Translations under genes and position numbers: made by a program | Shown here: in pieces, positions 1-6,967 of the stretch | Numbering within the stretch: the stretch's first letter is position 1 | How the letters are laid out: each line of letters starts with the position of its first letter | DNA from: Spirochaetota bacterium | GTDB lineage: Bacteria > Spirochaetota > UBA12135 > COTS27 > JAFLEE01 | Assembly (NCBI GenBank): GCA_017302015.1 | Contig: JAFLEE010000090.1 | Span: 1 to 20,329, forward strand | Length of the DNA stretch: 20,329 nt | Reading direction: 5' to 3' | The notes under the pieces: model-generated | Told to the model about the DNA's origin: nothing | What the model saw: only the letters and a program-made list of their open reading frames with translations | The model's database searches: none

Positions 1-518
1 CCCAATGCCGACGCTGGATCGAACGCTACCTGCCCCACGCCCAACTCCACGAGATGCCCAGCACCGCCGACGCGGCCAAGCGGGTCGCCACCGAGCGCGG
101 TTCGGCCGCCATCGCCAGCCGCCAGGCCGGCCCCGAATACAAGGTGCCCATCCTCGCCGAGCACATCGAGGACCACAGCGATAATTTCACCCGCTTCGTC
201 GTGGTCGCCAAGAGCAGCCGCACCGAGCGCACGGGCGACGATAAGACCTCCCTCATCTTCTCCATCCCCGACGAACCGGGCGCGCTCCAGGCCGTGGTGA
301 ACGCTTTCGCCCGCAACCGAATCAACATGACCAAGATCCTCTCGAGGCCCTCCCGCCGGCGCGTCTTCGACTATTCGTTCTTCGTCGACATCGACGGCCA
401 CCAGAACGACCTGAAGGTCCAAGACAGCCTGCGCGAGGTGCAAAAGCACACCTCCTCGTTCCGCATCCTCGGTAGTTACCCGCGGGCGCGCTCCACCCCC
501 GGTCGCCCCAGCCGCTGA
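1..518 (+). CDS. pheA: Prephenate dehydratase (P-protein type), C-terminal part with ACT domain; 5' end outside window
   Basis: The enzyme converts prephenate to phenylpyruvate in phenylalanine synthesis, in the cytoplasm. The frame is open from base 3, giving 171 visible residues, so the start and most of the catalytic domain lie upstream. The visible part begins with the end of the dehydratase domain (QCRRW, then AAIAS and YKVPILAEHIED) and holds the diagnostic NFTRF motif, with its threonine near base 189. An ACT regulatory domain follows (about 246-470), with PGALQ in the GALV position and LSRP where most members have ESRP. The E-to-L change lies in the motif that binds the feedback inhibitor phenylalanine, so regulation may differ. 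A short basic tail rich in Pro, Ser and Arg ends the protein. Whether a chorismate mutase domain is fused at the N terminus cannot be seen. The downstream gene is convergent. Confidence 0.93.
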   Translation, partial: QCRRWIERYLPHAQLHEMPSTADAAKRVATERGSAAIASRQAGPEYKVPILAEHIEDHSDNFTRFVVVAKSSRTERTGDDKTSLIFSIPDEPGALQAVVNAFARNRINMTKILSRPSRRRVFDYSFFVDIDGHQNDLKVQDSLREVQKHTSSFRILGSYPRARSTPGRPSR

Positions 519-533
519 AAGCGTTGCGCGGCC

Positions 534-548
534 CCGCCCATGAGGCGG
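534..548. terminator. Weak hairpin between convergent genes
   Basis: CCGCC (534-538), a five-base loop, then GGCGG (544-548) lie between the stop codons of pheA and the convergent glycosyltransferase gene. The stem has only 5 bp and no T tract follows on either strand, so a terminator role is only positional inference. Nothing else stands out in the 70-base gap. Confidence 0.2.
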
Positions 549-588
549 CTTCCCCTTGGCCCGCTCGTATGGCAATCGGGCTTAGGAC

Positions 589-1515
589 CTAATTCATTCC
601 ATACGTTCGGATCGCCTCGGAAACTTCGTCGACGCCGGGCGAAATAGATGGATCGCTCGTCTCGAGGATCGTCATCCCCGGCCACGGAGGGTCGTGGAAC
701 CATAGGTTCTTCCTGGGCACGATGAGGACGCCCCGGCAACCGAGATACCCGGCCCATTGGGAAATGCCACTATCGTTTCCTAGATAGAACGGGTTGCGTA
801 CCAGGAGGCCACGCACCTCCTCGAGGGAACGGTCCATCACGAGGTCGAAGCCCTTAAACTCGGTGCGCAGCCCCTCTTCCGCGGGGCCCAGGAGCACGCG
901 CCACGGGAGTTGCCGGTGGGTTTCCATCACTTCCCTGAATCGGGCCGCCGGCCAATTTTTTTTGGGGGACCCGCTTCCCGGCTGCACCAGGAAAAGCGAC
1001 CCATCCCCCGACGCGCAACTGGGAAGGAGGGCCACGGGACAACCCAAGCGCACCAAGAGCGTCTCATGGTGCTTGGAAATCGGGGGGCGGCCCCGAACCG
1101 GCGTCTGGTTCGCAAATGGGGGAAAAGGCGCATGGAGGAACATCGGACAGGGCCGATCGGGGCGCTCAAGGCGCCGGGTGAGGCAACCATCAGGATCGGC
1201 GCTGACGAAGACAGCCCAATCGAATCCCGCGAAGAATGCGGCGAGATCCCCATCCCAATGGGGATCTTCCGCATACAGGCGTGAAAACCTCGCCTCATGG
1301 TTCGAATGGAAACGGAAGGCCGCGACATGTCCGAATAGAGCGCGGTGGATCTGGCGCGGTCCGGCCAAGTGAATCTCGGTTTCCGGCCAATGGGCGTGGA
1401 TGGCGTATAAAATGGGGGCAAAACGGACGAAATCGCCCAACGCGCCGGTATGCCAGAGAAAGACGCGCCCCAAGGGCCCCCCATGGGTTCCGGGGGGCGC
1501 AGGGCGCCCTTCCAC
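589..1515 (-). CDS. Glycosyltransferase family 9 (ADP-heptose:LPS heptosyltransferase-like)
   Basis: GT9 enzymes transfer heptose or related sugars from a nucleotide donor onto the LPS core at the cytoplasmic face of the inner membrane. The 308-residue product has the three family landmarks: an N-terminal HTGALGDFVRFAP (residues 22-34), a donor-site strand QPGSGSPKKNWP (178-189), and a C-terminal GNDSGISQWAGYLG (246-259). In most relatives the last motif reads GxSH, so Gln here replaces a commonly conserved His. The listed start is GTG at 1515. Family members usually begin just before the GALGD strand, so an in-frame TTG at 1473 (residue 15) is an equally good start. Divergent from rpmF. An A8 tract preceded by C5 on the coding strand (956-968) lies inside the donor motif. 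The exact sugar is unknown; hldD at 6968 makes a heptose plausible. Confidence 0.82.
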   Translation of the reverse strand: MEGRPAPPGTHGGPLGRVFLWHTGALGDFVRFAPILYAIHAHWPETEIHLAGPRQIHRALFGHVAAFRFHSNHEARFSRLYAEDPHWDGDLAAFFAGFDWAVFVSADPDGCLTRRLERPDRPCPMFLHAPFPPFANQTPVRGRPPISKHHETLLVRLGCPVALLPSCASGDGSLFLVQPGSGSPKKNWPAARFREVMETHRQLPWRVLLGPAEEGLRTEFKGFDLVMDRSLEEVRGLLVRNPFYLGNDSGISQWAGYLGCRGVLIVPRKNLWFHDPPWPGMTILETSDPSISPGVDEVSEAIRTYGMN

Positions 1516-1529
1516 GGAAAATCGAATTC

Positions 1530-1558
1530 TTGGAAAAAAGAGAGGTAAATGTTATCAT
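1530..1558 (+). promoter_or_regulatory. Sigma70-type promoter of the rpmF-plsX operon
   Basis: TTGGAA (1530-1535) and TATCAT (1553-1558) are separated by exactly 17 bases and match the -35 and -10 consensus at 4/6 and 5/6 positions. The predicted start site is near 1565, giving a leader of about 24 bases. That leader contains a GGAG Shine-Dalgarno sequence at 1577-1580, 8 bases before the rpmF ATG, and a C8 run directly before it. It is the best promoter match I found ahead of the long plus-strand gene run. Confidence 0.6.
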
Positions 1559-1588
1559 TCGCCTCCTACCCCCCCCGGAGCTTCTCTC

Positions 1589-1768
1589 ATGGCACTGCCC
1601 AAATACAGGAAATCCAAGTCCAAAACCATGATGCGCCGCCGCCAGAACGACAAGCGCACCCTGGTCAATGTCAGTGCCTGCCCCGATTGCGGCGCTCCCC
1701 GGCCGGCCCACCGCGTCTGCCCGTCTTGCGGCATGTACAAGGGCAAAACCGTCGTCCGCAAGGCCTGA
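1589..1768 (+). CDS. rpmF: Large ribosomal subunit protein bL32
   Basis: Small structural protein of the 50S subunit, 59 residues, which is the normal length. It begins MALPKYRKSKSKTMMRR, close to the usual bL32 start, and carries the zinc-ribbon cysteines as CPDC and CPSC. This is therefore the zinc-binding form rather than the cysteine-free paralogue. The ATG is chosen from the conserved N terminus and from GGAG 8 bases upstream. The open frame extends further 5' but that part resembles nothing. It is the first gene of the operon; rpmF followed by plsX is a widely conserved order. Confidence 0.97.
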   Translation: MALPKYRKSKSKTMMRRRQNDKRTLVNVSACPDCGAPRPAHRVCPSCGMYKGKTVVRKA

Positions 1769-1808
1769 CGGATCCCCCCGCCTTCCCGACGTTTCCCGAG
1801 TCCCTCCG

Positions 1809-1839
1809 TGGACCCTCGACTCCCATGGATCCGGTCCAT
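1809..1839 (+). other. Alternative hairpins just before the plsX start
   Basis: Two stems compete for the same 3' strand: TGGACC (1809-1814) with GGTCCA (1833-1838), and ATGGA (1825-1829) with TCCAT (1835-1839). They end 5 bases before the TTG start of plsX, where no convincing Shine-Dalgarno is seen. They could influence translation of plsX, but stems of 5-6 bp in GC-rich DNA also arise by chance. Confidence 0.2.
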
Positions 1840-1844
1840 TTCGT

Positions 1845-2849
1845 TTGAGTAATCTACCCCGCATTGGCATCGATGTGATGAGCGGCGACCTGCCGCCCGC
1901 GGAGCTCATCCGCGGGTGCGTGCTCGCCGTCCACAAGTTCAAGACCAACGTCGTCATCATCGGCGACGAGGCTCTGGTCCAGAACGAGCTCAAGAAGCAC
2001 ACCTTCCGAGACGAGCAGATCCACGTCATCCCCGCCACCGAGATCATCGGCATGGACGAGGCCCCCGCCACCGCTTGTCGCCAGAAAAAAGACGCCTCGG
2101 TGATGGTCGGCTGCCGCGCGCTGCGGGAAGGCCTCATCGACGGCTTCATGAGCCCCGGCAATACCGGCGCCACCCTCACGGCCGCGCTCATGGAAGTCGG
2201 GCGCATCAAGGGCGTCAAGCGCCCCGCGCTGAGCATCACCGTGGCCACGCCCCAGGGCAAGGTCATGATGCTCGACATCGGGGCCAACGCCGATTGCATC
2301 CCCCTCTACCTCCGGCAATTCGCCATCCTCGGCGCGACCTACGTGAAGCACGTCTATGGCGTGGCGAACCCCCGCATCGGGCTGCTCAACATCGGCGAAG
2401 AAGAGGGCAAGGGGAATGAACTGGCCCAGGCCTCGTTCCACGAGATGTCGAAGCAGCCCTTCCCCTTCATCGGGAACATCGAGCCCAATTACCTCTTCGA
2501 GCACCGCTGCGACGTCATCGTCGGCGACGGGTTCAGCGGCAACCTCGTGATCAAGTCCGCCGAGGGCATGGCCAAGATGATCGTCACGATCATCAAGGAA
2601 CGCGTCAAGAAGAGCCTCAAGAACAAGGTCGGGGCCCTCCTCATGCAGGAGGTCTTCGTCGCCATGAAGCAGAACACCAATCCCAACCAATACGGGGCCG
2701 CGCCCCTCCTCGGCATCCACAAGCCCGTGTACGTCGGGCACGGCAGCAGCAACGCCGACGCCATCGTCTCGTCCGTGGGCGCCTGCTTGCGCGGGCTCCA
2801 GGCCCAGGTCACCGAGCACATGACCGAAGCCATCGCCAAGTACGGCTGA
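1845..2849 (+). CDS. plsX: Phosphate acyltransferase PlsX
   Basis: PlsX makes acyl-phosphate from acyl-ACP, the acyl donor for the first step of phospholipid synthesis, at the membrane surface. The 334-residue product, normal for the family, shows SPGNTGATLTAA, DIGANADCIPLYLRQFA, the stretch from GLLNIGEEEGKGNE, FIGNIEP, DVIVGDGFSGNLVIK and LLGIHKPVYVGHGSS, all signatures of PlsX. The start is TTG at 1845, because homology begins directly after it (LPRIGIDVMSGD). The open frame continues back into rpmF without resembling PlsX. The usual MGGD motif reads MSGD here. It lies 76 bases after rpmF and 1 base before proA. The fabH and fabD genes that often follow plsX are absent. Confidence 0.95.
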   Translation: MSNLPRIGIDVMSGDLPPAELIRGCVLAVHKFKTNVVIIGDEALVQNELKKHTFRDEQIHVIPATEIIGMDEAPATACRQKKDASVMVGCRALREGLIDGFMSPGNTGATLTAALMEVGRIKGVKRPALSITVATPQGKVMMLDIGANADCIPLYLRQFAILGATYVKHVYGVANPRIGLLNIGEEEGKGNELAQASFHEMSKQPFPFIGNIEPNYLFEHRCDVIVGDGFSGNLVIKSAEGMAKMIVTIIKERVKKSLKNKVGALLMQEVFVAMKQNTNPNQYGAAPLLGIHKPVYVGHGSSNADAIVSSVGACLRGLQAQVTEHMTEAIAKYG

Positions 2850-2850
2850 C

Positions 2851-4092
2851 ATGGGCGAGGTCATGGCGCTTTGCCGCGCCGCCAAGGATGCCTCCGCCCG
2901 CCTCCTGGGAACCCGGGGCGAAGTGCGCTCGGCCGTGCTGCGCAGCGTGGCACAAGCCCTCCGGGCGCAAGCGACCGAGATCCTCCGCGAGAACGACCGC
3001 GACGTAGAGGCCGCCCGCGTGGGGGGCGAAAATGCGGCGTTCATCGACCGCCTCACCCTCAACCCGAAACGCATCGAAGACATGGCGCGGGGCGTGGAAG
3101 AGATCGCCCTGCAGCCCGACCCGGTCGGCGAAGTCGCCTGGTCGACGGTCCGCCCCGACGGCCTCTCCATCCGCCAGGAGCGCGTTCCCATCGGCGTGGT
3201 CTGCGTCATCTTCGAATCCCGCCCGAACGTCGTCACCGACATCGCGGCCCTCTGCCTGAAGAGCGGGAACGCCGCGATCCTGCGCGGCGGCAAAGAGGCC
3301 TTCCATTCCAACCAGATCCTCGGGCGCATCGTCTCCGGGGCCATCGCCCAGGGCGGCCTGCCTCCCGCCTGCGTCCAGGTCCTCGCCAGCACCGACCGCG
3401 CGCTCATGGACGAGCTGCTGAAACAAAAAGACCACATCGACATGGTCGTGCCCCGGGGGGGGGAAGGCCTCATCCGCCACGTCACCGAGCATTCCCTCAT
3501 CCCCGTGGTGAAGCACGATAAGGGCGTCTGCCACACCTATATCGACGCGAACGCCGACGGCGACATGGCCGTGGCGGTGAGCGTCAACGCCAAGGTACAG
3601 CGCCCCGGCACCTGCAACGCCCTGGAGACCCTCCTCATCCACCGCGAGTTCCCCCAGGCGCGGCGGGTGCTCGAGGCCCTGCACAAGGCGGGCGTCGAGA
3701 TCCGGGGCGACGCCGACATCCAAGCCCTCGCGCCCTTCGTGAAGCCCGCCTCCGACGCCGATTGGGACACCGAATACCTCGACCTGATCCTCTCGGCGAA
3801 GCAGGTCGGCGACCTCGACGAGGCCATCGAGTTCATCCGGGCCCACGGCACCGGCCATAGCGAGGCCATCCTCACCCGCGATTACGAGAACGCGCGCCGC
3901 TTCCGCCAGAGGGTCGATGCGGCCTGCGTGTTCACCAACGCCTCCACGCGCCTCGCCGACGGTTCGGTCTTCGGCCTCGGCGCCGAGGTCGGCATCTCGA
4001 CGCAGAAGCTCCACGCCCGCGGCCCCATGGGCGCCCGCGACCTCACCTGCCTCAAATACATCATCGAAGGCAGCGGCCAGATCCGCACCTGA
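2851..4092 (+). CDS. proA: Glutamate-5-semialdehyde dehydrogenase (gamma-glutamyl phosphate reductase)
   Basis: ProA reduces gamma-glutamyl phosphate with NADPH to glutamate semialdehyde, the second step of proline synthesis. The 413-residue length is normal. Visible motifs are VIFESRPNVVTDIAAL, LKSGNAAILRGGKEA, PRGGEGLI, KHDKGVCH, and the catalytic cysteine region QRPGTCNALETLL with Cys255. The C-terminal part FGLGAEVGISTQKLHARGPMG is also typical. The ATG at 2851 follows the plsX stop after one base; a second in-frame ATG at 2863 is possible. No proB kinase gene is adjacent. A G9 run at 3455-3463 encodes part of the conserved PRGG motif. Confidence 0.97.
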   Translation: MGEVMALCRAAKDASARLLGTRGEVRSAVLRSVAQALRAQATEILRENDRDVEAARVGGENAAFIDRLTLNPKRIEDMARGVEEIALQPDPVGEVAWSTVRPDGLSIRQERVPIGVVCVIFESRPNVVTDIAALCLKSGNAAILRGGKEAFHSNQILGRIVSGAIAQGGLPPACVQVLASTDRALMDELLKQKDHIDMVVPRGGEGLIRHVTEHSLIPVVKHDKGVCHTYIDANADGDMAVAVSVNAKVQRPGTCNALETLLIHREFPQARRVLEALHKAGVEIRGDADIQALAPFVKPASDADWDTEYLDLILSAKQVGDLDEAIEFIRAHGTGHSEAILTRDYENARRFRQRVDAACVFTNASTRLADGSVFGLGAEVGISTQKLHARGPMGARDLTCLKYIIEGSGQIRT

Positions 4093-4097
4093 CCCCC

Positions 4098-4748
4098 ATG
4101 GGCGCTCCGCAAGAAAACGCCCGCCTCGCCCTCTTCGGAGGTTCCTTCAACCCCCCCCACCTGGGCCACCGGGCGCTCCTGGAAGCCTACCACCGGCGCC
4201 ACCCCGCGCACCAAGTCCTGCTGGTGCCCTGCCGCCAACCGCCGCATAAGGCGTTCGAGAAATCTGTGAGCGACGCCCATCGCCTCGCGCTCTCGCGCCT
4301 TTTGGTCGCCGACCACGACTGGGTCACGGTCGACGAACTGGAACTGCGCCGCGAGGGGCCGAGTTATACCTTCGAGACGCTCATCGAACTCGAGGCCCGA
4401 TTCAGGCCCCAACTCCCCATCCACCTGCTCATCGGCGATGATCTCGTGGAGTCCCTTCCCACCTGGAAGGCCTACCCCAATCTCTGCGCCCGCGTGCAGT
4501 GGGTGTGCTTCACGCGGCGGGGCCTCACCGATTCGGAGCACCACCGTATCGGCGCCGCGCTCGAGAAGGCGCTGCCCGGGGGCCATCCCTTCCGCCTGGA
4601 ATGGATCGCGATGCCTCCCGTCGCCATGGCCTCCTCCGAGATCCGAAAGGCCCTCGCCGCGAGGGCGCCGGGCGCCCGGGGCAATTTCTTGCCGGAGCAA
4701 TGGGCCTACCTCGCCAAGAATCGCCTCTACGGCGCGATGCTAGAATAG
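4098..4748 (+). CDS. nadD: Nicotinate-nucleotide adenylyltransferase
   Basis: NadD adenylates nicotinic acid mononucleotide to deamido-NAD in NAD synthesis. The 216-residue product has the nucleotidyltransferase signature GGSFNPPHLGH (residues 14-24, the HxGH catalytic motif) and the second motif SSEIR (179-183), plus PPHK at 48-51 and IGDD at 112-115, as expected for NadD. It starts 5 bases after proA. A proA-nadD neighbourhood is common, often followed by rsfS, but here a TPM-domain gene follows after 7 bases. Confidence 0.95.
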   Translation: MGAPQENARLALFGGSFNPPHLGHRALLEAYHRRHPAHQVLLVPCRQPPHKAFEKSVSDAHRLALSRLLVADHDWVTVDELELRREGPSYTFETLIELEARFRPQLPIHLLIGDDLVESLPTWKAYPNLCARVQWVCFTRRGLTDSEHHRIGAALEKALPGGHPFRLEWIAMPPVAMASSEIRKALAARAPGARGNFLPEQWAYLAKNRLYGAMLE

Positions 4749-4755
4749 CGTCACC

Positions 4756-5499
4756 GTGTGGCTCCGTCTGATTGCACTGTCGCTGGTCCTGGGCGCGGGG
4801 CATGGACTCCCCGCCCTCCCGGTTCCCCCGCGCCCCGCCGAGGCGGTGCTCGACCGGGCCGGCTTCCTCTCCGCTTCTGAACGGGCCTCGCTCAGCGGCC
4901 TCTGCGAGCGCATCTGGCGCGCCACCTCCTTCGCCCCCGCCATCCTCACCGTCGAGAGCCTCGAGGGCGACTCGATCAACGCGTTCGCCGTCCAGGCTTA
5001 CAAGGCATGGGGCATCGGCGCGAAGGGAAAGGACGAGGGCGCCCTCATCGTCCTCGCCAAAGAGGAGCGCCTTTGGCGCATCGAGGTCGGCTACGGGGCG
5101 GAATCCTACCTGCCCGACCTCATCGTCAACCGCATCGGCCAAGAGCGGCTGGTGCCGCTCTTGGCCCAGGGGCAAGTGGCCGAAGGACTGCGGCAAAGCC
5201 TGCTCGCCTTCGCCGAAAGGGTCGCCGCGGAACGGAAAATTGCTTGGGATGAGAAAGCCGGGCCCCTCCCCGCGCCCAGAAAAAAATCGGGGGTTCCCGG
5301 CTGGGTCTGGATCCTTTGCGTCGTCGGCGTGCTCGCGCTATTGCCCTTCCCACTCGGCCGCCAGATTCTCTGGACGATCCTCATGATCGCGCTCAGCCGG
5401 GGACGAAGCGGCGGCGGCGGATTCGGGGGCGGCGGCGGTGGATTCGGAGGCTTCGGCGGCGGGATGAGCGGCGGAGGCGGCGCCGGGGGACGCTGGTGA
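4756..5499 (+). CDS. TPM-domain membrane protein with glycine-rich C terminus
   Basis: The 247-residue protein has a hydrophobic N-terminal segment (1-18) fitting a signal peptide or anchor. A TPM (DUF477) domain occupies about 29-157, with the typical VLDRAGFLS opening and the RIEVGYGAE strand. A basic/proline linker, a membrane segment (about 183-213) and a Gly-rich tail with many GGG and GGF runs (219-246) follow. This architecture is widespread. TPM proteins have been linked to envelope or photosystem quality control and phosphatase activity, but no specific role can be assigned here. The start is GTG at 4756, 7 bases after the nadD stop. Its TGA overlaps the next gene's GTG, so the two are probably translationally coupled. 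By family precedent the TPM domain would face the periplasm. Confidence 0.85.
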   Translation: MWLRLIALSLVLGAGHGLPALPVPPRPAEAVLDRAGFLSASERASLSGLCERIWRATSFAPAILTVESLEGDSINAFAVQAYKAWGIGAKGKDEGALIVLAKEERLWRIEVGYGAESYLPDLIVNRIGQERLVPLLAQGQVAEGLRQSLLAFAERVAAERKIAWDEKAGPLPAPRKKSGVPGWVWILCVVGVLALLPFPLGRQILWTILMIALSRGRSGGGGFGGGGGGFGGFGGGMSGGGGAGGRW

Positions 5500-6965
5500 A
5501 CGAGAAAAAATCCTCCCGCGCACGGCGCGAGGCCGAACTCCGCCGCCGCCTCGATGAACTCTTCCTCTCCAGAAAACCGGGCGCACCGCCGAGCCATCCG
5601 ACCGTCCAGGAAGCGCCCCAGCGACCCCCGCAACCCGCCGCCATGAATGAAACCCTTGCGCCAAGCGCGGGTTTTCCTTGGAGGCGTTTTTGGTTGAGCG
5701 GGCTCGCAGCGCTCCTCCTGGGCTCCCTCGTGCTTCTCTTTTGGTATGTCCTGAGGCCCCGTCCCGCGGCCATCCACCTCGCCCTATCCCGGTCTTGGAA
5801 CGCCTACGGCAAGATCGTCGCGACTCCGTTCCTCGCGGGCCAGCCGGGGGCGGTCTTCTTGGGCGTCGGCGACCAGAACGGCTTTTTCAGCGTCTTCGAG
5901 GGCAAATCGGGCAGGGTTTCTCTGCGGTACCATGCGCTGGGCGAAATCGTTTCGTCGCCCCTCTACGCGGATTTGGGGGATGGACCGGCCTGGATCTTGG
6001 CCAAACGCGGCGGACAAACCCATGTCCTGCGTCCCGATGGGGTTTGGCTTTGGAAGAGCCGGCCCGAGGACGGCCTCGCGGGCCTCGTGGGACGCCCGGC
6101 GCGGATCCTCATCGAAGGGGTTCCCCACCTCGTGCTCGCCGACCTCCGCGGACAGATCGCCTGCCTCGAAGGCCGGCACGGGATCCCCCGCTGGCTGCGC
6201 CGGGATGCGGCCTCGGCCGGTTCCATGCTTTTCGCCTCGCCCTTGGCGTGGGACGGCAAGGTCTTCTTCGCGTCCACCCGGGGGGATTTCTTCGCCGTCG
6301 ACGCCGCCACGGGCCGGGACCTCTGGAGGACCGACGTCTCCAACGAGGTGCGCGCCTCCCCGGTACTCGTACGCCTAGGTCTCGGGCGATGGGCCATCGG
6401 GGTCGTGGACCTCGAGGGAGGCTGGGTGCTCTGCCGCATCGATGACGGCGGGGTGATCGCGCGCGCGAAACTCGAGGGCGGCTCCATCGCCAGCCCGATC
6501 GCGGTGGAGCAGGGCCCGGCCGCCTCCGATCGGGTCTATGTGGCCACCCGTCAGGGCGCCTTGCTTCGCCTCGATCCCACCACCGCGGCGGTCCGAGCCC
6601 GTTACCAAGCGGCCCCGGGGGACGGCTTCCGAAGTTCCCCGATCGCCTTCGATGCGGACGGCGACGGCGCACCGGAAATCCTCGCCTTCACCGGCGCCGG
6701 ACGTCTCCTCCTCCTCGATGCGAAGAAACTCGAACCGCGCCTCCCGCCCTACCCTCTCGGGGGGGAAATCACCGCCAGCCCGGTGGCCGCCGATGTGGAC
6801 CAAGACGGCCAGAACGAGATCGTGGCCGCCCTGGAAAGCGGCGAAATCCTCCTCCTCTCCTTGACCACGACCCCGAAGGCGGATCGGGGCTCCGCGCGGA
6901 GTCCGGTCACCGGCTTCCGCGGAGATGGCCGCAATACCGGGCGCTTCCCCGCGCCCAAGGAATAA
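5496..6965 (+). CDS. Membrane-anchored PQQ/FG-GAP-like beta-propeller protein
   Basis: A 489-residue protein if started at GTG 5496, which overlaps the previous stop (GTGA) and has GGGGGA a few bases upstream. The frame is open further 5' inside the TPM gene but encodes only Arg-rich sequence, so that part is rejected. A charged N terminus (1-25) and Pro-rich linker precede one membrane segment (about 65-86). About 400 residues of repeats follow, such as FFASTRGDFFAVDAATGRDLW (PQQ-like) and DADGDGAPEILAF and DVDQDGQNEIVAAL (FG-GAP-like, possibly calcium-binding). The end reads FRGDGRNTGRF. I infer a single-pass inner-membrane protein with a periplasmic propeller acting as a binding scaffold, somewhat like BamB in fold, but without a lipobox. 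No enzyme residues were recognised, and the function is unknown. Confidence 0.8.
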   Translation: MNEKKSSRARREAELRRRLDELFLSRKPGAPPSHPTVQEAPQRPPQPAAMNETLAPSAGFPWRRFWLSGLAALLLGSLVLLFWYVLRPRPAAIHLALSRSWNAYGKIVATPFLAGQPGAVFLGVGDQNGFFSVFEGKSGRVSLRYHALGEIVSSPLYADLGDGPAWILAKRGGQTHVLRPDGVWLWKSRPEDGLAGLVGRPARILIEGVPHLVLADLRGQIACLEGRHGIPRWLRRDAASAGSMLFASPLAWDGKVFFASTRGDFFAVDAATGRDLWRTDVSNEVRASPVLVRLGLGRWAIGVVDLEGGWVLCRIDDGGVIARAKLEGGSIASPIAVEQGPAASDRVYVATRQGALLRLDPTTAAVRARYQAAPGDGFRSSPIAFDADGDGAPEILAFTGAGRLLLLDAKKLEPRLPPYPLGGEITASPVAADVDQDGQNEIVAALESGEILLLSLTTTPKADRGSARSPVTGFRGDGRNTGRFPAPKE

Positions 6966-6967
6966 GC

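Noticed and set aside
1854-3536. Long minus-strand frame opposite plsX and proA
   Set aside because: Shadow of well-supported plus-strand genes; low-complexity composition typical of GC-rich antisense frames.
5316-5495. Upstream extension of the propeller gene inside the TPM gene
   Set aside because: It encodes only Arg-rich out-of-frame sequence from the Gly-rich TPM tail; the GTG overlap at 5496 with a purine-rich site is far better.
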